Below, in pieces: positions 9,640-19,974 of a stretch of DNA of 64,000 nucleotides. How positions within the stretch are numbered: position 1 is the stretch's first letter; the number at the start of each line of letters is the position of its first letter. The position numbers and the translations under genes are program-made. The notes beneath the pieces are model-generated. The model saw only the letters and a program-made list of their open reading frames with translations, searched no databases and was not told the DNA's origin. Source of the stretch: Anaerocolumna sedimenticola (lineage in GTDB: Bacteria; Bacillota; Clostridia; Lachnospirales; Lachnospiraceae); contig NZ_CP048000.1 of NCBI RefSeq assembly GCF_009931695.1, forward strand, positions 2,311,501 through 2,375,500, read 5' to 3'.

Positions 9640-10527
9640 ATGAAAAGAAAAGAGTATTCCGGGTATCTATTCATCCTGCCGCTTGTGATACTGTTCTTAA
9701 TATTTATTGTTTATCCAATTGTTTATAATTTTATTATTAGCTTTTATAACTGGAATGGCATTAGTATTGAAAAAGACTTTGCGGGATTTAGCAACTATTT
9801 TGCACTTTTTATAGATCCGATAATGATAAGGATAATTAAAAACTTTATAATTTTTGCTTTTAGTACAATTATCATACAAGCGTTTTTCGGGTTGATTTTT
9901 GCATCTTTATTTATGAATAAACTAAAATTATCCGGATTTTACCGTATCATTTTTTATATTCCCGTTATTGCGACACCTGCTATTGTGGGAAATATATTTT
10001 CTAAAATATTCGAAACCAACCGGGGATATTTAAACCAAATACTTCGCCTAGCAGGATTGGATTCTTTGACAGGGCAGTGGCTGGCGGATCCAAAACTTGC
10101 CCTTGGCTGTATTATATTCGTAAATATATGGCAGTGGACTGGTTACAGTATGCTTTTATATTATGCAAATATGCTGAATATCCCACAGGATTTATATGAA
10201 GCAGCTACCATTGACGGTGCAAACAAATTTCAGCAGTTTACTAAAATTACATTTCCACTTCTTAGAGGTACCCATTTTACCTTGTTTATCATGGGTATGT
10301 TAGGTTCACTTAAATGCTTTGATTTGCCTTATGTGCTCACAAAGGGCGGTCCCAATTATGCGACTGAATTTTTATCCACCTATATATATAAACAGTCATT
10401 TAGTTTATTTAATCAGGGTCAGGCTTCGGCATTAGTTGTTATAATGTTTTTAATTGCTATGTTTATTACAATGGTGCAATTGAAATTGTATTACAGAAAT
10501 GATAAAGATAAGGAGTTGGCAGGTTGA
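9640..10527 (+). CDS. Sugar ABC transporter permease, MalF/UgpA type
   Basis: 295 aa integral membrane protein with about six transmembrane segments (first at about 8-31, GYLFILPLVILFLIFIVYPI). The cytoplasmic ATPase-docking EAA loop is EAATIDGANKFQQFTKITFP. It follows the binding-protein gene, has a strong AAGGAG site, and its stop overlaps the next permease start in a TGATG junction, indicating translational coupling. It forms the membrane channel with the next gene product. Confidence 0.93.
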   Translation: MKRKEYSGYLFILPLVILFLIFIVYPIVYNFIISFYNWNGISIEKDFAGFSNYFALFIDPIMIRIIKNFIIFAFSTIIIQAFFGLIFASLFMNKLKLSGFYRIIFYIPVIATPAIVGNIFSKIFETNRGYLNQILRLAGLDSLTGQWLADPKLALGCIIFVNIWQWTGYSMLLYYANMLNIPQDLYEAATIDGANKFQQFTKITFPLLRGTHFTLFIMGMLGSLKCFDLPYVLTKGGPNYATEFLSTYIYKQSFSLFNQGQASALVVIMFLIAMFITMVQLKLYYRNDKDKELAG

Positions 10528-11321
10528 TGAGAAATTCACTGATTTACAAAATTTTTGGACAGCTTATTTGTATGATTGCAACCGTCTTATTTTTATTTCC
10601 ATTAGTCTTAATGCTAATACGTTCATTTGGCGGCAGCGGGATATATAACTATGTAAAGGTCTTTAAGGCTGTTAATTTAGCTCCGAATTTCGGTACCAGT
10701 TTAATCGTAGTTTTTGGTACGCTCCTTATTGTATCACTGGTCGCTACCATGGCAGCATTTGCATTCTCTAAACTGGAATTTGCATATAAGAAAATCATTT
10801 ATTACATAGTGCTGACAGGAATGATGATTCCGACTTCCGCGTTAATATTCCCCCTGTTTCAGATAGTAAAGGGGATGGGATTAAATAATACGCCATTTTC
10901 TCTAATTTTGCCCTATGCAACTTTAAATTGCTGTTTTAATTTAATGATATTAAAGAATTATTTCGATTCTTTGCCAAATGAACTGCTGGAAGCAGCCAAA
11001 ATTGACGGAGCGGGTACAACCAGAACATTTTCCACAATAATGATGCCTTTGGCAATACCGGGACTGGCTTTTGTATTGATTCAGACATTCCTTTCAGCCT
11101 GGAATGAACTTCAAATGGCATTGATATTTATTAATGATACGAAAGTACAGCCAATTTCCGTAATTCCGTTAAGGTTTACACAGACAGCAGGGGTTCAGGG
11201 ATTTCCGCTGGAAGTAATGTTTGCAGCGTTGGTAGTATGTCTGTTTCCCATTGCCGTATTTTATATCTTTGGTTCCAGATTCCTGATTACCGGGTTAACA
11301 CAAGGCGCAATAAAAGGATAA
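10527..11321 (+). CDS. Sugar ABC transporter permease, MalG/UgpE type
   Basis: 264 aa with about six membrane helices. The EAA loop reads EAAKIDGAGTTRTFSTIMMP. The C-terminus (FLITGLTQGAIKG) is the hallmark ending of MalG-type permeases. The start is the ATG overlapping the upstream stop (TGATG) rather than a TTG three bases earlier, with AAGGAG upstream. It is the partner of the preceding permease. No terminator separates it from the sensor kinase gene 60 bp downstream, so transporter and regulator may be co-transcribed. Confidence 0.93.
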   Translation: MRNSLIYKIFGQLICMIATVLFLFPLVLMLIRSFGGSGIYNYVKVFKAVNLAPNFGTSLIVVFGTLLIVSLVATMAAFAFSKLEFAYKKIIYYIVLTGMMIPTSALIFPLFQIVKGMGLNNTPFSLILPYATLNCCFNLMILKNYFDSLPNELLEAAKIDGAGTTRTFSTIMMPLAIPGLAFVLIQTFLSAWNELQMALIFINDTKVQPISVIPLRFTQTAGVQGFPLEVMFAALVVCLFPIAVFYIFGSRFLITGLTQGAIKG

Positions 11322-11380
11322 AAATAATCGTATAAATACTAACCATATAAATACCAATTACATAATACCAGAGGATATGC

Positions 11381-13312
11381 ATGAGCGAAAATAAAGTTGT
11401 AAATTTAAAAATCCGTAATAGTCTGAGTGCAAAAGTGAGTTTAATAAATGCTTTTATTATTTTAATAGGTTTTATCATTATGATTTTTGTTACTGCAAAG
11501 ATCAATTATAATTTATCTGTTAATAAAGAAAAGCAGATGATGGATGTTTATCTTTCAAACTCACTTAACTCTGTTGATAACAAGCTCAAAGATATGGGCA
11601 GGGTTTCTTTGATGTGTTTTTCCGATAACCAGACTCAGGATATTTTAAAAAATTATGACTCCTTTACTTATATGGAAAAATTGTCAAGTGATACTTACCT
11701 GAACAAGCTATATACATCCCTGGTAACGATCCGTGATGATATCAGCGGTATTTATATGTTTGATTTCAATAACCTTATTTTTCATCAGGATTCTTATGCT
11801 TCATCTTTTCGAAGAAAATATGATATTAAAAAATACATAAAAAAATTAGAAACTATTGAGCAAAATGATGAGAATGTTTCAGGCTGTAAACTAGCCTTAG
11901 GAAAACAGCCGGAGTTTATGAGATATTCAATAAATTCTATAAAGAATAAGCTGGATGAGAATTGCCTTTATTTGATCCGGGGAATTAAGAGTTTTTCCCC
12001 CAATGTACAAATAGGGTACATTCTGCTTACAACACCTGTAAGAGTCATGGATGATATTTTAAAAGAATATCTGTCTCCTGACGCACCCTATCTGCTGATT
12101 ACGGAAGATGGCTCCATTGTCTGCAGTGATAAGGAAAATATGATAGGAAATAAATTAAAGCAGGAAATGCCCCAGGTATTCCGTAATATAACGAATAAAA
12201 GCGGCAGTTTTCGGGCAGCCATTCATAATGACTCGTATCTGTTTTCTTATCAAAAATCAGAATACAGCAAATTAATATTAATAACGGGAACCTCAAATAA
12301 ATTATTAAGTTTACAGTCGATGGAATTTATTAAGATCAGCCTGATATTCTTTGCAATTATGATACTGGCGGCAGTAGTACTGGTTACCTATCATACAAGA
12401 AAAATGTTACATCCCTTACACAAACTTTCACAGGCTATGTCAAACTTTAACCAGAATGATATGAGTGTAAGATTTTCCATTGAATCAGGTGATGAAACCG
12501 GGCAATTGGTGGCTTCCTTTAATACCATGATGGATATTATCAATGATTTGATTGAATTGGAATATAAAAGTAAAGTCAGTTTAAGAGAGGCTCAGTTAAA
12601 TCAGCAGAAAATGTCCCTGCTGTATTTAAAAAATCAGATTAATTCCCATTTCCTATATAATACGCTGGATAATATAAGAACCAAAGCGGAGATACAGGGG
12701 GATAAGGATGTGGCTTATATGATTATGCTTCTGGTTGATTTTTTCAGATTAAGTGTTAAGGCTGACAGCCAGCTTGTATATATACAGCATGAGGTCAAGC
12801 TGATACAGGTTTATTTTAATTTGATTTGCTGCCGTTATCCCAATCTGCAATGTAATCTGGATGTAGATACTTCGCTGGATCTTGTGAAGATACCCAACTT
12901 CATTTTACAGCCTTTGGTAGAAAACAGTCTGATGCATGGTCTGAAAGGAAATGGTTATAAAGGACGTATTCTGGTGTCCATTCAACAGGATTATGCAAGG
13001 GAAGGTTACATTATAATCAAAGTTTATGATAACGGAGTTGGTTTAAGGGAAGAAAACAGGTATTGCTTTGATAAAATGCTGGCATCAGTGGGTAAGGGGA
13101 TATTGGATGAGAACATGAGCGAAGATAATCACATTGGAATTCTTAATGTACAAAGGCGTCTGCTTATGTATTACCCGGAGGAGAAAGGACTTATTTATAC
13201 GGAAAATCCGGAAGGCGGAATTACGGTTACTATAATTATTAAAAAAGAGTTAGATACGAATAATGAAAATACAGGAATACCGGAGAAAGCAGCTGAATCT
13301 AGTAGCTTTTGA
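11381..13312 (+). CDS. YesM-type sensor histidine kinase
   Basis: 643 aa. TM1 lies at about 18-43 (ILIGFIIMIFVTAKINY), an extracellular sensor domain runs to about 325, and TM2 lies at about 327-350. A HAMP segment and a His_kinase/HATPase module follow. The phosphoacceptor is His423 in NSHFLYNTLDNI; the usual P before H is Ser here. The N box is LQPLVENSLMHGLK and the G1 box VYDNGVGL. With the AraC-type response regulator at 14966 it forms a YesM/YesN pair. Such pairs sense extracellular sugars, often through the solute-binding protein, and switch on the adjacent transporter. Confidence 0.93.
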   Translation: MSENKVVNLKIRNSLSAKVSLINAFIILIGFIIMIFVTAKINYNLSVNKEKQMMDVYLSNSLNSVDNKLKDMGRVSLMCFSDNQTQDILKNYDSFTYMEKLSSDTYLNKLYTSLVTIRDDISGIYMFDFNNLIFHQDSYASSFRRKYDIKKYIKKLETIEQNDENVSGCKLALGKQPEFMRYSINSIKNKLDENCLYLIRGIKSFSPNVQIGYILLTTPVRVMDDILKEYLSPDAPYLLITEDGSIVCSDKENMIGNKLKQEMPQVFRNITNKSGSFRAAIHNDSYLFSYQKSEYSKLILITGTSNKLLSLQSMEFIKISLIFFAIMILAAVVLVTYHTRKMLHPLHKLSQAMSNFNQNDMSVRFSIESGDETGQLVASFNTMMDIINDLIELEYKSKVSLREAQLNQQKMSLLYLKNQINSHFLYNTLDNIRTKAEIQGDKDVAYMIMLLVDFFRLSVKADSQLVYIQHEVKLIQVYFNLICCRYPNLQCNLDVDTSLDLVKIPNFILQPLVENSLMHGLKGNGYKGRILVSIQQDYAREGYIIIKVYDNGVGLREENRYCFDKMLASVGKGILDENMSEDNHIGILNVQRRLLMYYPEEKGLIYTENPEGGITVTIIIKKELDTNNENTGIPEKAAESSSF

Positions 13313-13355
13313 CACCAGAATCGTAGAATATAATAATAGAATAGGAGAGAATATT

Positions 13356-14914
13356 ATGAAATTGAATTTTGACACTTATAAAGATAAGGTAATGGGATGT
13401 TGGGCTGGTAAAAATATCGGCGGTGTGTTAGGTGCACCATTTGAGGGAATAAGACAGGTGAATGAACTGGATTTTTACACACAGGATTTATCCATGGGAC
13501 CGCCGCCAAATGATGACCTGGATTTACAGATTGTATGGCTGGCTGCAGTAGAACGTTACGGCCGTAATGTAAATGCCTCCATACTTGGAGAATACTGGCT
13601 GTCTTTTGTTATTCCGAACTGGGTTGAATACGGTACCGGTAAAGCAAATCTCCGTGCCGGTCTGCAGCCGCCTCTGTCCGGTTTGATTGATAACACCTAT
13701 AAGGACAGCTGCGGTTGTTACATCCGTTCCGAAATCTGGGCTTGTCTGGCACCGGGACATCCGGAAATAGCAACCAGATATGCTTATGAAGATGCCATAG
13801 TGGATCATTCTGGCGAAGGAATGTACGGAGAAATATTCTTTGCAGCTCTTCAAAGTGCGGCATTTGTTGAAAGTGACACCATGAAATTACTGGACATTGC
13901 ATTATCCTATATACCGGAATCCAGTAAAACAGCAAGAGCAATAAATAAAGCAATAGAATGTTATAAAAATAAAGTTGATTTCTATGAAGCAAGAAAGCAG
14001 ATACATAATGCTGCACCCGGCACTTTTGGTATACAGGGTATAAAATTATCCGAAATAATAGAAGAGGGTAATGAGGGAATGGAGATTGGAGCTTCAGGTT
14101 TCGATGCCCCTGAAAATGTAGCCTTTACCGTAGCGGCCTGGTTATATGGTGAGGGAGATTTCGGGAAAAGCTTATGCCTTGCCGTAGCCTGCGGAGAGGA
14201 TACGGACTGTACCGGAGCTACTTTGGGAGCAACCCTTGGCATAATAAGCGGAGCAGCAGATTTACCTGCTAAATGGACAGCACCGTTGGATGATAAGATT
14301 GTGACACTTTGTATCGATAAAACCAGCAGGGGTATATGGGTTCCGTCAACCGTAACCGAATTGACAGAGCGTGTTTTGCGTACTATGCCGCTGTTTTTAG
14401 GACAGGATATCTGTGACATATTTGCAGAAGAGGGTATGACTGTTGATTGCAAGGCTGGAAAAGAACTTTATTGCAATAAGACAACGGATTACCTGTTGTA
14501 TATTAATGGAAACGGTAAAAGTGAGGAGCTTCCTATCAGGGATTTATGCAGTTTGTCTCCTTATGTAATACGTTATTCTTTCCCGGCTTTCCAGGTTATG
14601 ATTGATTATATGGATTCCGTATTTTTCAAATCCGGAGAAAACCGTAAAATTAAAGTAACCGTTGTAAACTCCCATACCATGCGGCAACAGCAATGGGCGG
14701 CTATAAAGGTATTTATGCCTGCAGGAATTCAGATGCTTAACGGGCGGGTGTAGAGCTTCCTTTGAATAATCTGTATGGTTCTAAAGCAGAAACCGTGTTT
14801 GAGTTTAATGCAGATCTGTTTGACGGAGCAAAATTAGAATTTATAGTGGATGTATCCTTAGCAGGAAGACATTCATCCGGTTCCATGAAAGTAACTCTTA
14901 TGAGAAACAACTAA
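13356..14914 (+). CDS. ADP-ribosylglycohydrolase-like protein, one apparent frameshift
   Basis: About 519 aa after repair. The N-terminal ~340 residues are the DraG-like all-helical fold with metal-binding motifs MGPPPNDDLDLQ and CGEDTDCTGATLG. The remainder is a beta-rich C-terminal extension. The frame breaks in GGGCGGG (14742-14748). One extra G restores GVELPLNNLYGSKAE and runs to the TAA at 14912-14914. The start at 13356 is chosen because AGGAGA precedes it and the fold begins there; an upstream ATG inside the kinase gene adds 31 unrelated residues. In catabolic islands members of this family probably cleave a glycosidic or N-glycosidic bond, not protein ADP-ribose, but the substrate is unknown. 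Confidence 0.82.
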
Positions 14915-14965
14915 CAAGTTTGGTAAATACTAAAATTCAAATTACAACAGTTGGTGGTGAAGCTT

Positions 14966-15751
14966 ATGAAGAAATTGAAAGTAATGATTGTTGATGATGA
15001 GGTTACCATTGTAGAGGGGTTTAAGCGGCTTTTTGACTGGGATAAACACGGATGTGTTCCGGTTTGTGAAGCCGGAGACGGAATGTCTGCCATAAATCAG
15101 GCAAAACTATATCAGCCGGATATTATTATTATGGACATTAATTTGCCTATTGTAAACGGTCTTGATGCCATAAGTATGATACGTGAGCAAAACCCAAATA
15201 TTACTTTTATTGTGATAAGTGGTTATGATGAATTTGAATATTGTCAGGAAGCATTAAGATTAAAGGTTAAAGATTATATTTTAAAGCCGGTTAAGTATGA
15301 AGAGTTGGGTAAAGTAATTGATCACATCCGGATGGAGCAATTTCATGTTGTAGTGGATCATAAAACTACGGTAACAGAAGAAATTAAAAATGAAGACAGC
15401 AAAATAATTTTCCGTTTCATAGCATACATACAGGAGCATCTGGTAGAGGATATTAATTTACAGAAATTATCCCTGGAATTTCACATGAATCCTGCTTATA
15501 TCAGTCAGTTATTTAAAAATGAAACGGGAATCAATTACCACTCCTACCTTACCAGATTACGGGTTAATAAATCAAAAACCTTACTCACAACAACCGATAA
15601 GAGTATTTCGGAAATAGCCACAGCTGTTGGGTTCAGTGATTACCGCGTATTTACTAAAATGTTTAAAAATTATACAGGTATGACCCCATCCCAATATAAA
15701 AATCATAGTGATTATTCAGCCACAGCGGTTCTGACGAACAACAACGCGTGA
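14966..15751 (+). CDS. YesN-type response regulator with AraC DNA-binding domain
   Basis: 261 aa. The receiver domain (1-120) has the acidic pair Asp10-Asp11, the phosphorylation site Asp57 in IIIMDINLP, and the conserved lysine in DYILKPVKY. The C-terminal ~100 residues are two AraC helix-turn-helix motifs (LSLEFHMNPAYISQLFKNE; ISEIATAVGFSDYRVFTKMF) ending in GMTPSQYK. The ATG at 14966 is chosen over a TTG at 14951 because GGTGGTGA lies just before it. It pairs with the YesM kinase upstream, separated from it only by the hydrolase gene, and likely activates this transporter and enzyme set. Confidence 0.93.
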   Translation: MKKLKVMIVDDEVTIVEGFKRLFDWDKHGCVPVCEAGDGMSAINQAKLYQPDIIIMDINLPIVNGLDAISMIREQNPNITFIVISGYDEFEYCQEALRLKVKDYILKPVKYEELGKVIDHIRMEQFHVVVDHKTTVTEEIKNEDSKIIFRFIAYIQEHLVEDINLQKLSLEFHMNPAYISQLFKNETGINYHSYLTRLRVNKSKTLLTTTDKSISEIATAVGFSDYRVFTKMFKNYTGMTPSQYKNHSDYSATAVLTNNNA

Positions 15752-15962
15752 ATGGGATTGTTACTATGCAATTATGCAAATAAAATACTACGGAATGGTC
15801 TATAAAACATGTTTCTGCGGAATATGTTAAAATGAAACAATGAAACACTTAAAGGGCTGTATAAACGGTATAAAATCTCTCTGAATAGTATTGATACTAA
15901 CTATTACAGGGTTATAAGCTGTTTTGTACAGTCCTTAAAATTTATTAAGAAAGGACTAATAT

Positions 15963-16805
15963 ATGGAATTAAAATTATCTTGTGCAGATTTTACATTTCC
16001 GTTATTAGAACATAATGACGGCTTAAAATTAATAAAAATGATGGGTTTTATGGGTGTTGATATCGGTCTTTTTGAAGAACGCTCCCACTTAAGGCCTTCT
16101 ACGGAATTTGCAAATACCAGAACAAATGCTGGAAATTTAAAGAAAAATCTGGATGAAGCAGGCTTAAAGGCAGCGGATATTTTTATGCAGACAGCACCGG
16201 ACTTTTCGTTAATTGCACCGAATCACCCGGATAAACCGGTACGAATGAAAAACAGAGACCTATTTTTACACACCTTAGAATATGCTTCTATTTCGGGAAG
16301 TGAGCATATTACGGTATTACCGGGGGTAACCTTTGCAGACGAGGAATATGAAAAGTCCTTAAACCGGTGTTATTCCGAGCTTACCTGGAGAATAGAAAAA
16401 GCAAAAGAATATGGTTTAATATTTGGAATTGAAGCCCATGTGGGTTCGATTGCAGATACCCCGGATAAGGCACTTAAATTGCTTCAAAATGTTCCGGGAC
16501 TTACTCTTACTCTTGATTATACCCATTTTACCAGATGCGGTATTCCGAATGAACAGATTGCCGTTCTGCTTCCCTATGCTTCCCATTTTCATGCCAGAGG
16601 AGCCGCTCCCTGTAAACTGCAATGTACAGTTTCAGAAAATACAATCGATTATCACGGTATTGTAAAGCAATTAAAAGCGCTTGATTACAAAGGGTATATT
16701 TGTTTGGAATATACCTGGGATGAATGGGAAAATTGTAACCGGAATGATAATGTAGCTGAATCCATTCTTCTTAAAAACCTGATTACAGAAGCTTTTAATG
16801 AATAA
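15963..16805 (+). CDS. Sugar phosphate isomerase/epimerase (xylose isomerase-like TIM barrel)
   Basis: 280 aa, typical of the AP-endonuclease-2/sugar isomerase barrel family. Likely metal ligands are the Glu in FGIEAHVGS, the Asp in LTLDYTHF, the His in SHFHARGAAP and the Glu in ICLEYTWDEW, at the expected strand ends. It would isomerise or epimerise a keto-sugar, or act as an inosose-type dehydratase. It is preceded by AAGAAAGGA. It converges on the small minus-strand gene after 25 bp and belongs functionally with the neighbouring sugar genes. Exact substrate unknown. Confidence 0.85.
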   Translation: MELKLSCADFTFPLLEHNDGLKLIKMMGFMGVDIGLFEERSHLRPSTEFANTRTNAGNLKKNLDEAGLKAADIFMQTAPDFSLIAPNHPDKPVRMKNRDLFLHTLEYASISGSEHITVLPGVTFADEEYEKSLNRCYSELTWRIEKAKEYGLIFGIEAHVGSIADTPDKALKLLQNVPGLTLTLDYTHFTRCGIPNEQIAVLLPYASHFHARGAAPCKLQCTVSENTIDYHGIVKQLKALDYKGYICLEYTWDEWENCNRNDNVAESILLKNLITEAFNE

Positions 16806-16830
16806 AAACTGGGGCTCAGAAGGAATTTCT

Positions 16831-17178
16831 TTATTGGCTGTTCCTGTTTTTGAACCAATATAGAATGGGAGGCAAACAGATGATACTTCCAACCAATAAA
16901 AGAGAATAATGGAAAGCATTCAGCATCCATATAAATTGGGCAGGATCAAAGATGCCATTTCCATCCGGGATAAAAAAATCTGCTGTAAATTGGTATGAAA
17001 TGATAGGCGAACAAAGTATTATTAGTAATCCAAGTAAGAATGGAATGAGCATTCCTGCTTTAACAGGTTTGCTCTTCTCAGCAATGACATCGGGTATTTC
17101 TATTAAATCACATTTACAATCACTGCAGGTCTTATACCCTTCCTGATATTCATTTTTACAAACCGGACATATCAACAT
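16831..17178 (-). CDS. Small zinc-ribbon membrane protein
   Basis: 115 aa, function unknown. The N-terminus has a zinc-ribbon pattern, CPVC at 4-7 and CSDCKC at about 18-23, followed by two hydrophobic segments (about 43-66 and 86-106) and a short basic tail. This 'zinc ribbon plus two TM' layout is widespread in Firmicutes without a firm role. A GGGGG ribosome site lies before the ATG. It sits between sugar genes on the opposite strand and shows no link to them. Confidence 0.7.
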   Translation of the reverse strand: MLICPVCKNEYQEGYKTCSDCKCDLIEIPDVIAEKSKPVKAGMLIPFLLGLLIILCSPIISYQFTADFFIPDGNGIFDPAQFIWMLNAFHYSLLLVGSIICLPPILYWFKNRNSQ

Positions 17179-17435
17179 AATTAAACCCCCTGATTGGTTT
17201 TCAATTTATCATAAATTCACTCTTATTTTTGATTTTATTATATATTACTTAATGTGATATTACCACTATAATTTACCAATTAGTTATGCGGATATTAATA
17301 AAAATATTTTAATCATTAGTGAGTTATGGTATAGTTTGGTTATGCTTAAGTCATAATTTAAGCGATTGCTTATCCTTTTTTACAGAAATATTTTGTTACG
17401 GGAATTACATTAAGAAGCGTTAAAGGATAGATATT

Positions 17436-17490
17436 AGGCAGTTGCGAAACTAGATTATATTCAGAAAACTAAATAGTTTCGCAATTGCCT
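17436..17490. repeat. Short (deleted) copy of the ~150-bp inverted-repeat element
   Basis: AGGCAGTTGCGAAACTA (17436-17452) and TAGTTTCGCAATTGCCT (17474-17490) are inverted ends with one mismatch, separated by only 21 bp. The same ends bound longer copies at 31230, 54749, 56745 and 61265. The rest of the 17179-17522 gap is A/T-rich with no recognisable gene. Confidence 0.75.
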
Positions 17491-17522
17491 ATTATACTGA
17501 ATTACAGAAAGGAAAATTAATT

Positions 17523-18817
17523 ATGTTAAGACTTAAAGTCAGCAGAAACCAACATTTTTTATGTTTGGAAGACGGCTCCCCGTTCTTCTGGTTAGGTGAT
17601 ACCGCCTGGGAATTATTTCACTGCCTGAATACAGAGGATGCAAGGACTTATTTTAAAACCAGGGCAGCTTCGGGGTTTAATGTAATCCAGGCAACCATAC
17701 TTGCAGAAATTGACGGACTTACCACACCCAATGCCTATGGCCGTTATCCCTTAAAATTCAATGAAAAGGGAGAGTATGATCCCTGTCTTTGGGATACGGA
17801 CGGAGAGTATTCTTATTGGGATCATGTGGATGCAATTCTTGATATGGCAGAGGAGGAAGGGCTTTATGTTGCCCTCCTTCCAACCTGGGGGATAAGTATT
17901 TTCTTGCACACGGCGTAGGACCGGTTATTTTCACACCCGAAAATGCATTGGAGTACGGTCGTATGATTGGAAAACGTTACGGTAACCGGAATAATCTGAT
18001 ATGGGTTTTAGGAGGTGACCGTACTCTTATGGCTTATGAACATTTTCAGGTAAATGAAGCCCTCGCCCGGGGAATTATGGAGACGGAGGGAAAGAAACAT
18101 CTGATTACCCTCCATCCGGGGGGATACCAGTCCAGTACCCGTTATTTCCCTAATGCATCCTGGATTAATTTTCATATGATTCAGTCCGGACATACTTGCC
18201 GTAATCTTAAAAATTATGAATTTGTCCAGCATGATTACGGGATGATACCGATAAAACCGACCTTGGATGCCGAACCCCGTTATGAGGACCATCCGATTGA
18301 CTTCAAACCTGAGAACGGATATTTTGATCAGGCAGATGTTCGTCAGGCCGCCTATTGGAATGTGTTTTCAGGAGGATTTGGACATACCTACGGTCATCAT
18401 AGTGTATGGAAAATGAACCGGGAATTTTCTGCCTATTTTCCGCTGTGCTGGAAAGACGCCCTGACCCGTCCGGGGGCGGAACAGATGCGGCATCTAAAAG
18501 AGTTGATATTATCAAAGCCGTTTTTTGAGCGGATTCCCGATCAAAGCCTCGTTGCAGAAAACTATGCCGGTGCCAATTATATTGCTGCGACCAGAGGTTC
18601 TGATTATGCATTTCTTTATGCACCAAACGGTGTGGATATCAAGGTGCGGATGGGGATCTTAACCGAAAAAACAGTAAAGGCCGAGTGGTTTTGTCCCAGA
18701 ACGGGAAGCTATGAGCCAATCGGTATTTTCCCAAATGAAGGGGTACGGGTTTTTTCACCTAAATTGCGGGGACGTGATTGTGACATTGTGCTTTGCCTTA
18801 CGTCTGTAAATGAATAA
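17523..18817 (+). CDS. DUF4038 glycoside hydrolase (apiosidase-like), one apparent frameshift
   Basis: About 431 aa after repair. The family is a TIM barrel acting on plant-type glycosides. Visible landmarks are SPFFWLGDTAWELFH near the N-terminus, NLIWVLGGDRT, ITLHPGGYQSSTRYF, TLDAEPRYEDHP and GHTYGHHSVWKM, followed by a C-terminal beta domain. The frame breaks in GGGGG (17887-17891). One extra G restores LPTWGDKYFLAHGVG and the rest. No signal peptide is visible, so it would act inside the cell on imported oligosaccharide. An AAAGGAAA site precedes the ATG. It closes the catabolic island and is a plausible first step after uptake. Confidence 0.85.
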
Positions 18818-18839
18818 GCTATACTATAAAGAGAAATTA

Positions 18840-18963
18840 TTATGGATTACTAATCTCCTTGCGGGACATGAATTGTAATACCGGCCGGCTTTGAGGCCCG
18901 GAAGCTAAACAGGCTTCATAGATGATATCCGCAACTGACATTGTTTGAAGCTGGTAATACACT
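18840..18963 (-). pseudogene. Possible C-terminal remnant of a Gfo/Idh-type dehydrogenase
   Basis: The minus strand reads QLQTMSVADIIYEACLASG followed by about 18 more residues to a stop at 18840. The pattern resembles the last helix of Gfo/Idh/MocA proteins. The 5' side runs into a terminator hairpin and no start exists. Short and weakly diagnostic. Confidence 0.35.
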
Positions 18964-18966
18964 TTT

Positions 18967-19003
18967 AACGGCGCATAATTATGTTTTATAATTTGCGCCG
19001 TTT
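18967..19003 (+). terminator. Terminator-like hairpin downstream of the DUF4038 gene
   Basis: AACGGCGCA (18967-18975) pairs with TGCGCCGTT around an A/T-rich loop, followed by TTTG. Could act in either direction. Confidence 0.6.
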
Positions 19004-19106
19004 GTATAGCAGAAAAGTTCGTCCTATAAGATAAATAATAAACTTATCGGAGATTGCTTTCCAAATTTCTATAAAAAGCGGTGCCTTTTCCGCCGTGCAT
19101 ATAAAT

Positions 19107-19733
19107 TTATTTTATATAAGTATCGCTGACCAATGCATCCCGGATTACTTCCGTAGGGATAATAAACGCTACCAGTCCCATGCTTCCGGGTGCCACTTCA
19201 TATTCGTCAAAGGAAATAACGAGTTTTCCGTCTTCATTAATGTAGAAATTCTGATCCGGTTTGATTTGATCGAAACCCGAATTAGAATCATCTCCTTCCA
19301 TAAAGTATATAACCCTTTCCTCTTCGTTCATTTTCTCCCTCATCTGGGTTTTAATATTATCACTGATGAGACCGATATAACTGTCATCCTTAAAAAGACT
19401 GGGAAGGGTGATCATTACCTGGTTTTTTAAATCAATATTATCAAACTGAACCGATTCGGAGCCGGAAGCGGCTATTTCAGTTTTGATACTTTCAATAACC
19501 AATAATTCCTCCGTACGGACTTTGACCTTATAATTGGTATAGAGTGCCAAATTCCCAGGGCTTACATCACTGCCCACCGTATCCATGAAATCCTTATAAA
19601 GCTTCGTATTTACTTCCAGATACTTTGAGTTAAGGGAATTTTCCAGTGAGCTGTTCCCTAACCCGGTTATTTCCGGTACTTTCACTTCCGCCTCACAAAT
19701 CCCGTATGAGAGGTGTTCCTTCGCAGTATTCAT
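19107..19733 (-). pseudogene. Headless RsiV-like (DUF3298) extracellular domain
   Basis: The readable part resembles the extracellular domain of anti-sigma factor RsiV and DUF3298 proteins: EAEVKVPEITGLGNSSLENS, a central NYKVKV strand, a helical segment around KTQMREKMNEEERV, and a C-terminus with INEDGKLVISFDEYEVAPGS. The cytoplasmic sigma-binding part and the transmembrane helix expected upstream are missing. No ribosome site precedes the candidate start at 19733, and extending to 19850 adds only low-complexity residues. No sigma factor gene is adjacent. Probably a 5'-truncated remnant. Confidence 0.5.
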
Positions 19734-19834
19734 TGTTTTATGGCATTTTCCAACATAATATGTTATATTTATATAGAATTCATTATGAATATGATGGAAG
19801 ATCAATTTATAATGAATTATGATATAAGAATAGT

Positions 19835-19954
19835 ATGGATAGTCTCGCAAGGTACATGCGGGCTATTATAAGAATAGCAAAGGCAGTTGTTCTTTACAGT
19901 TTATGCCCAAAAAGTATAAAAAGTATGGGTGTTAGTAGGAAGTTTCTTTATTAG
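19835..19954 (+). repeat. ~92-bp repeat family, copy 1, with intact 39-codon micro-ORF
   Basis: The repeat reads as an open frame from ATG 19835 to TAG 19954, beginning MDSLARYMRAIIRIAKA and containing LCPKS and MGVS. Related copies lie at 34453, 42069, 42161 and 42778. It contains an AGAATAGCAAAGGCAGTTGTTCT hairpin-like core in degenerate form. It lies immediately before jetA in the same orientation. Confidence 0.55.
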
Positions 19955-19974
19955 GAACCGTTAAGGAGTTACTT

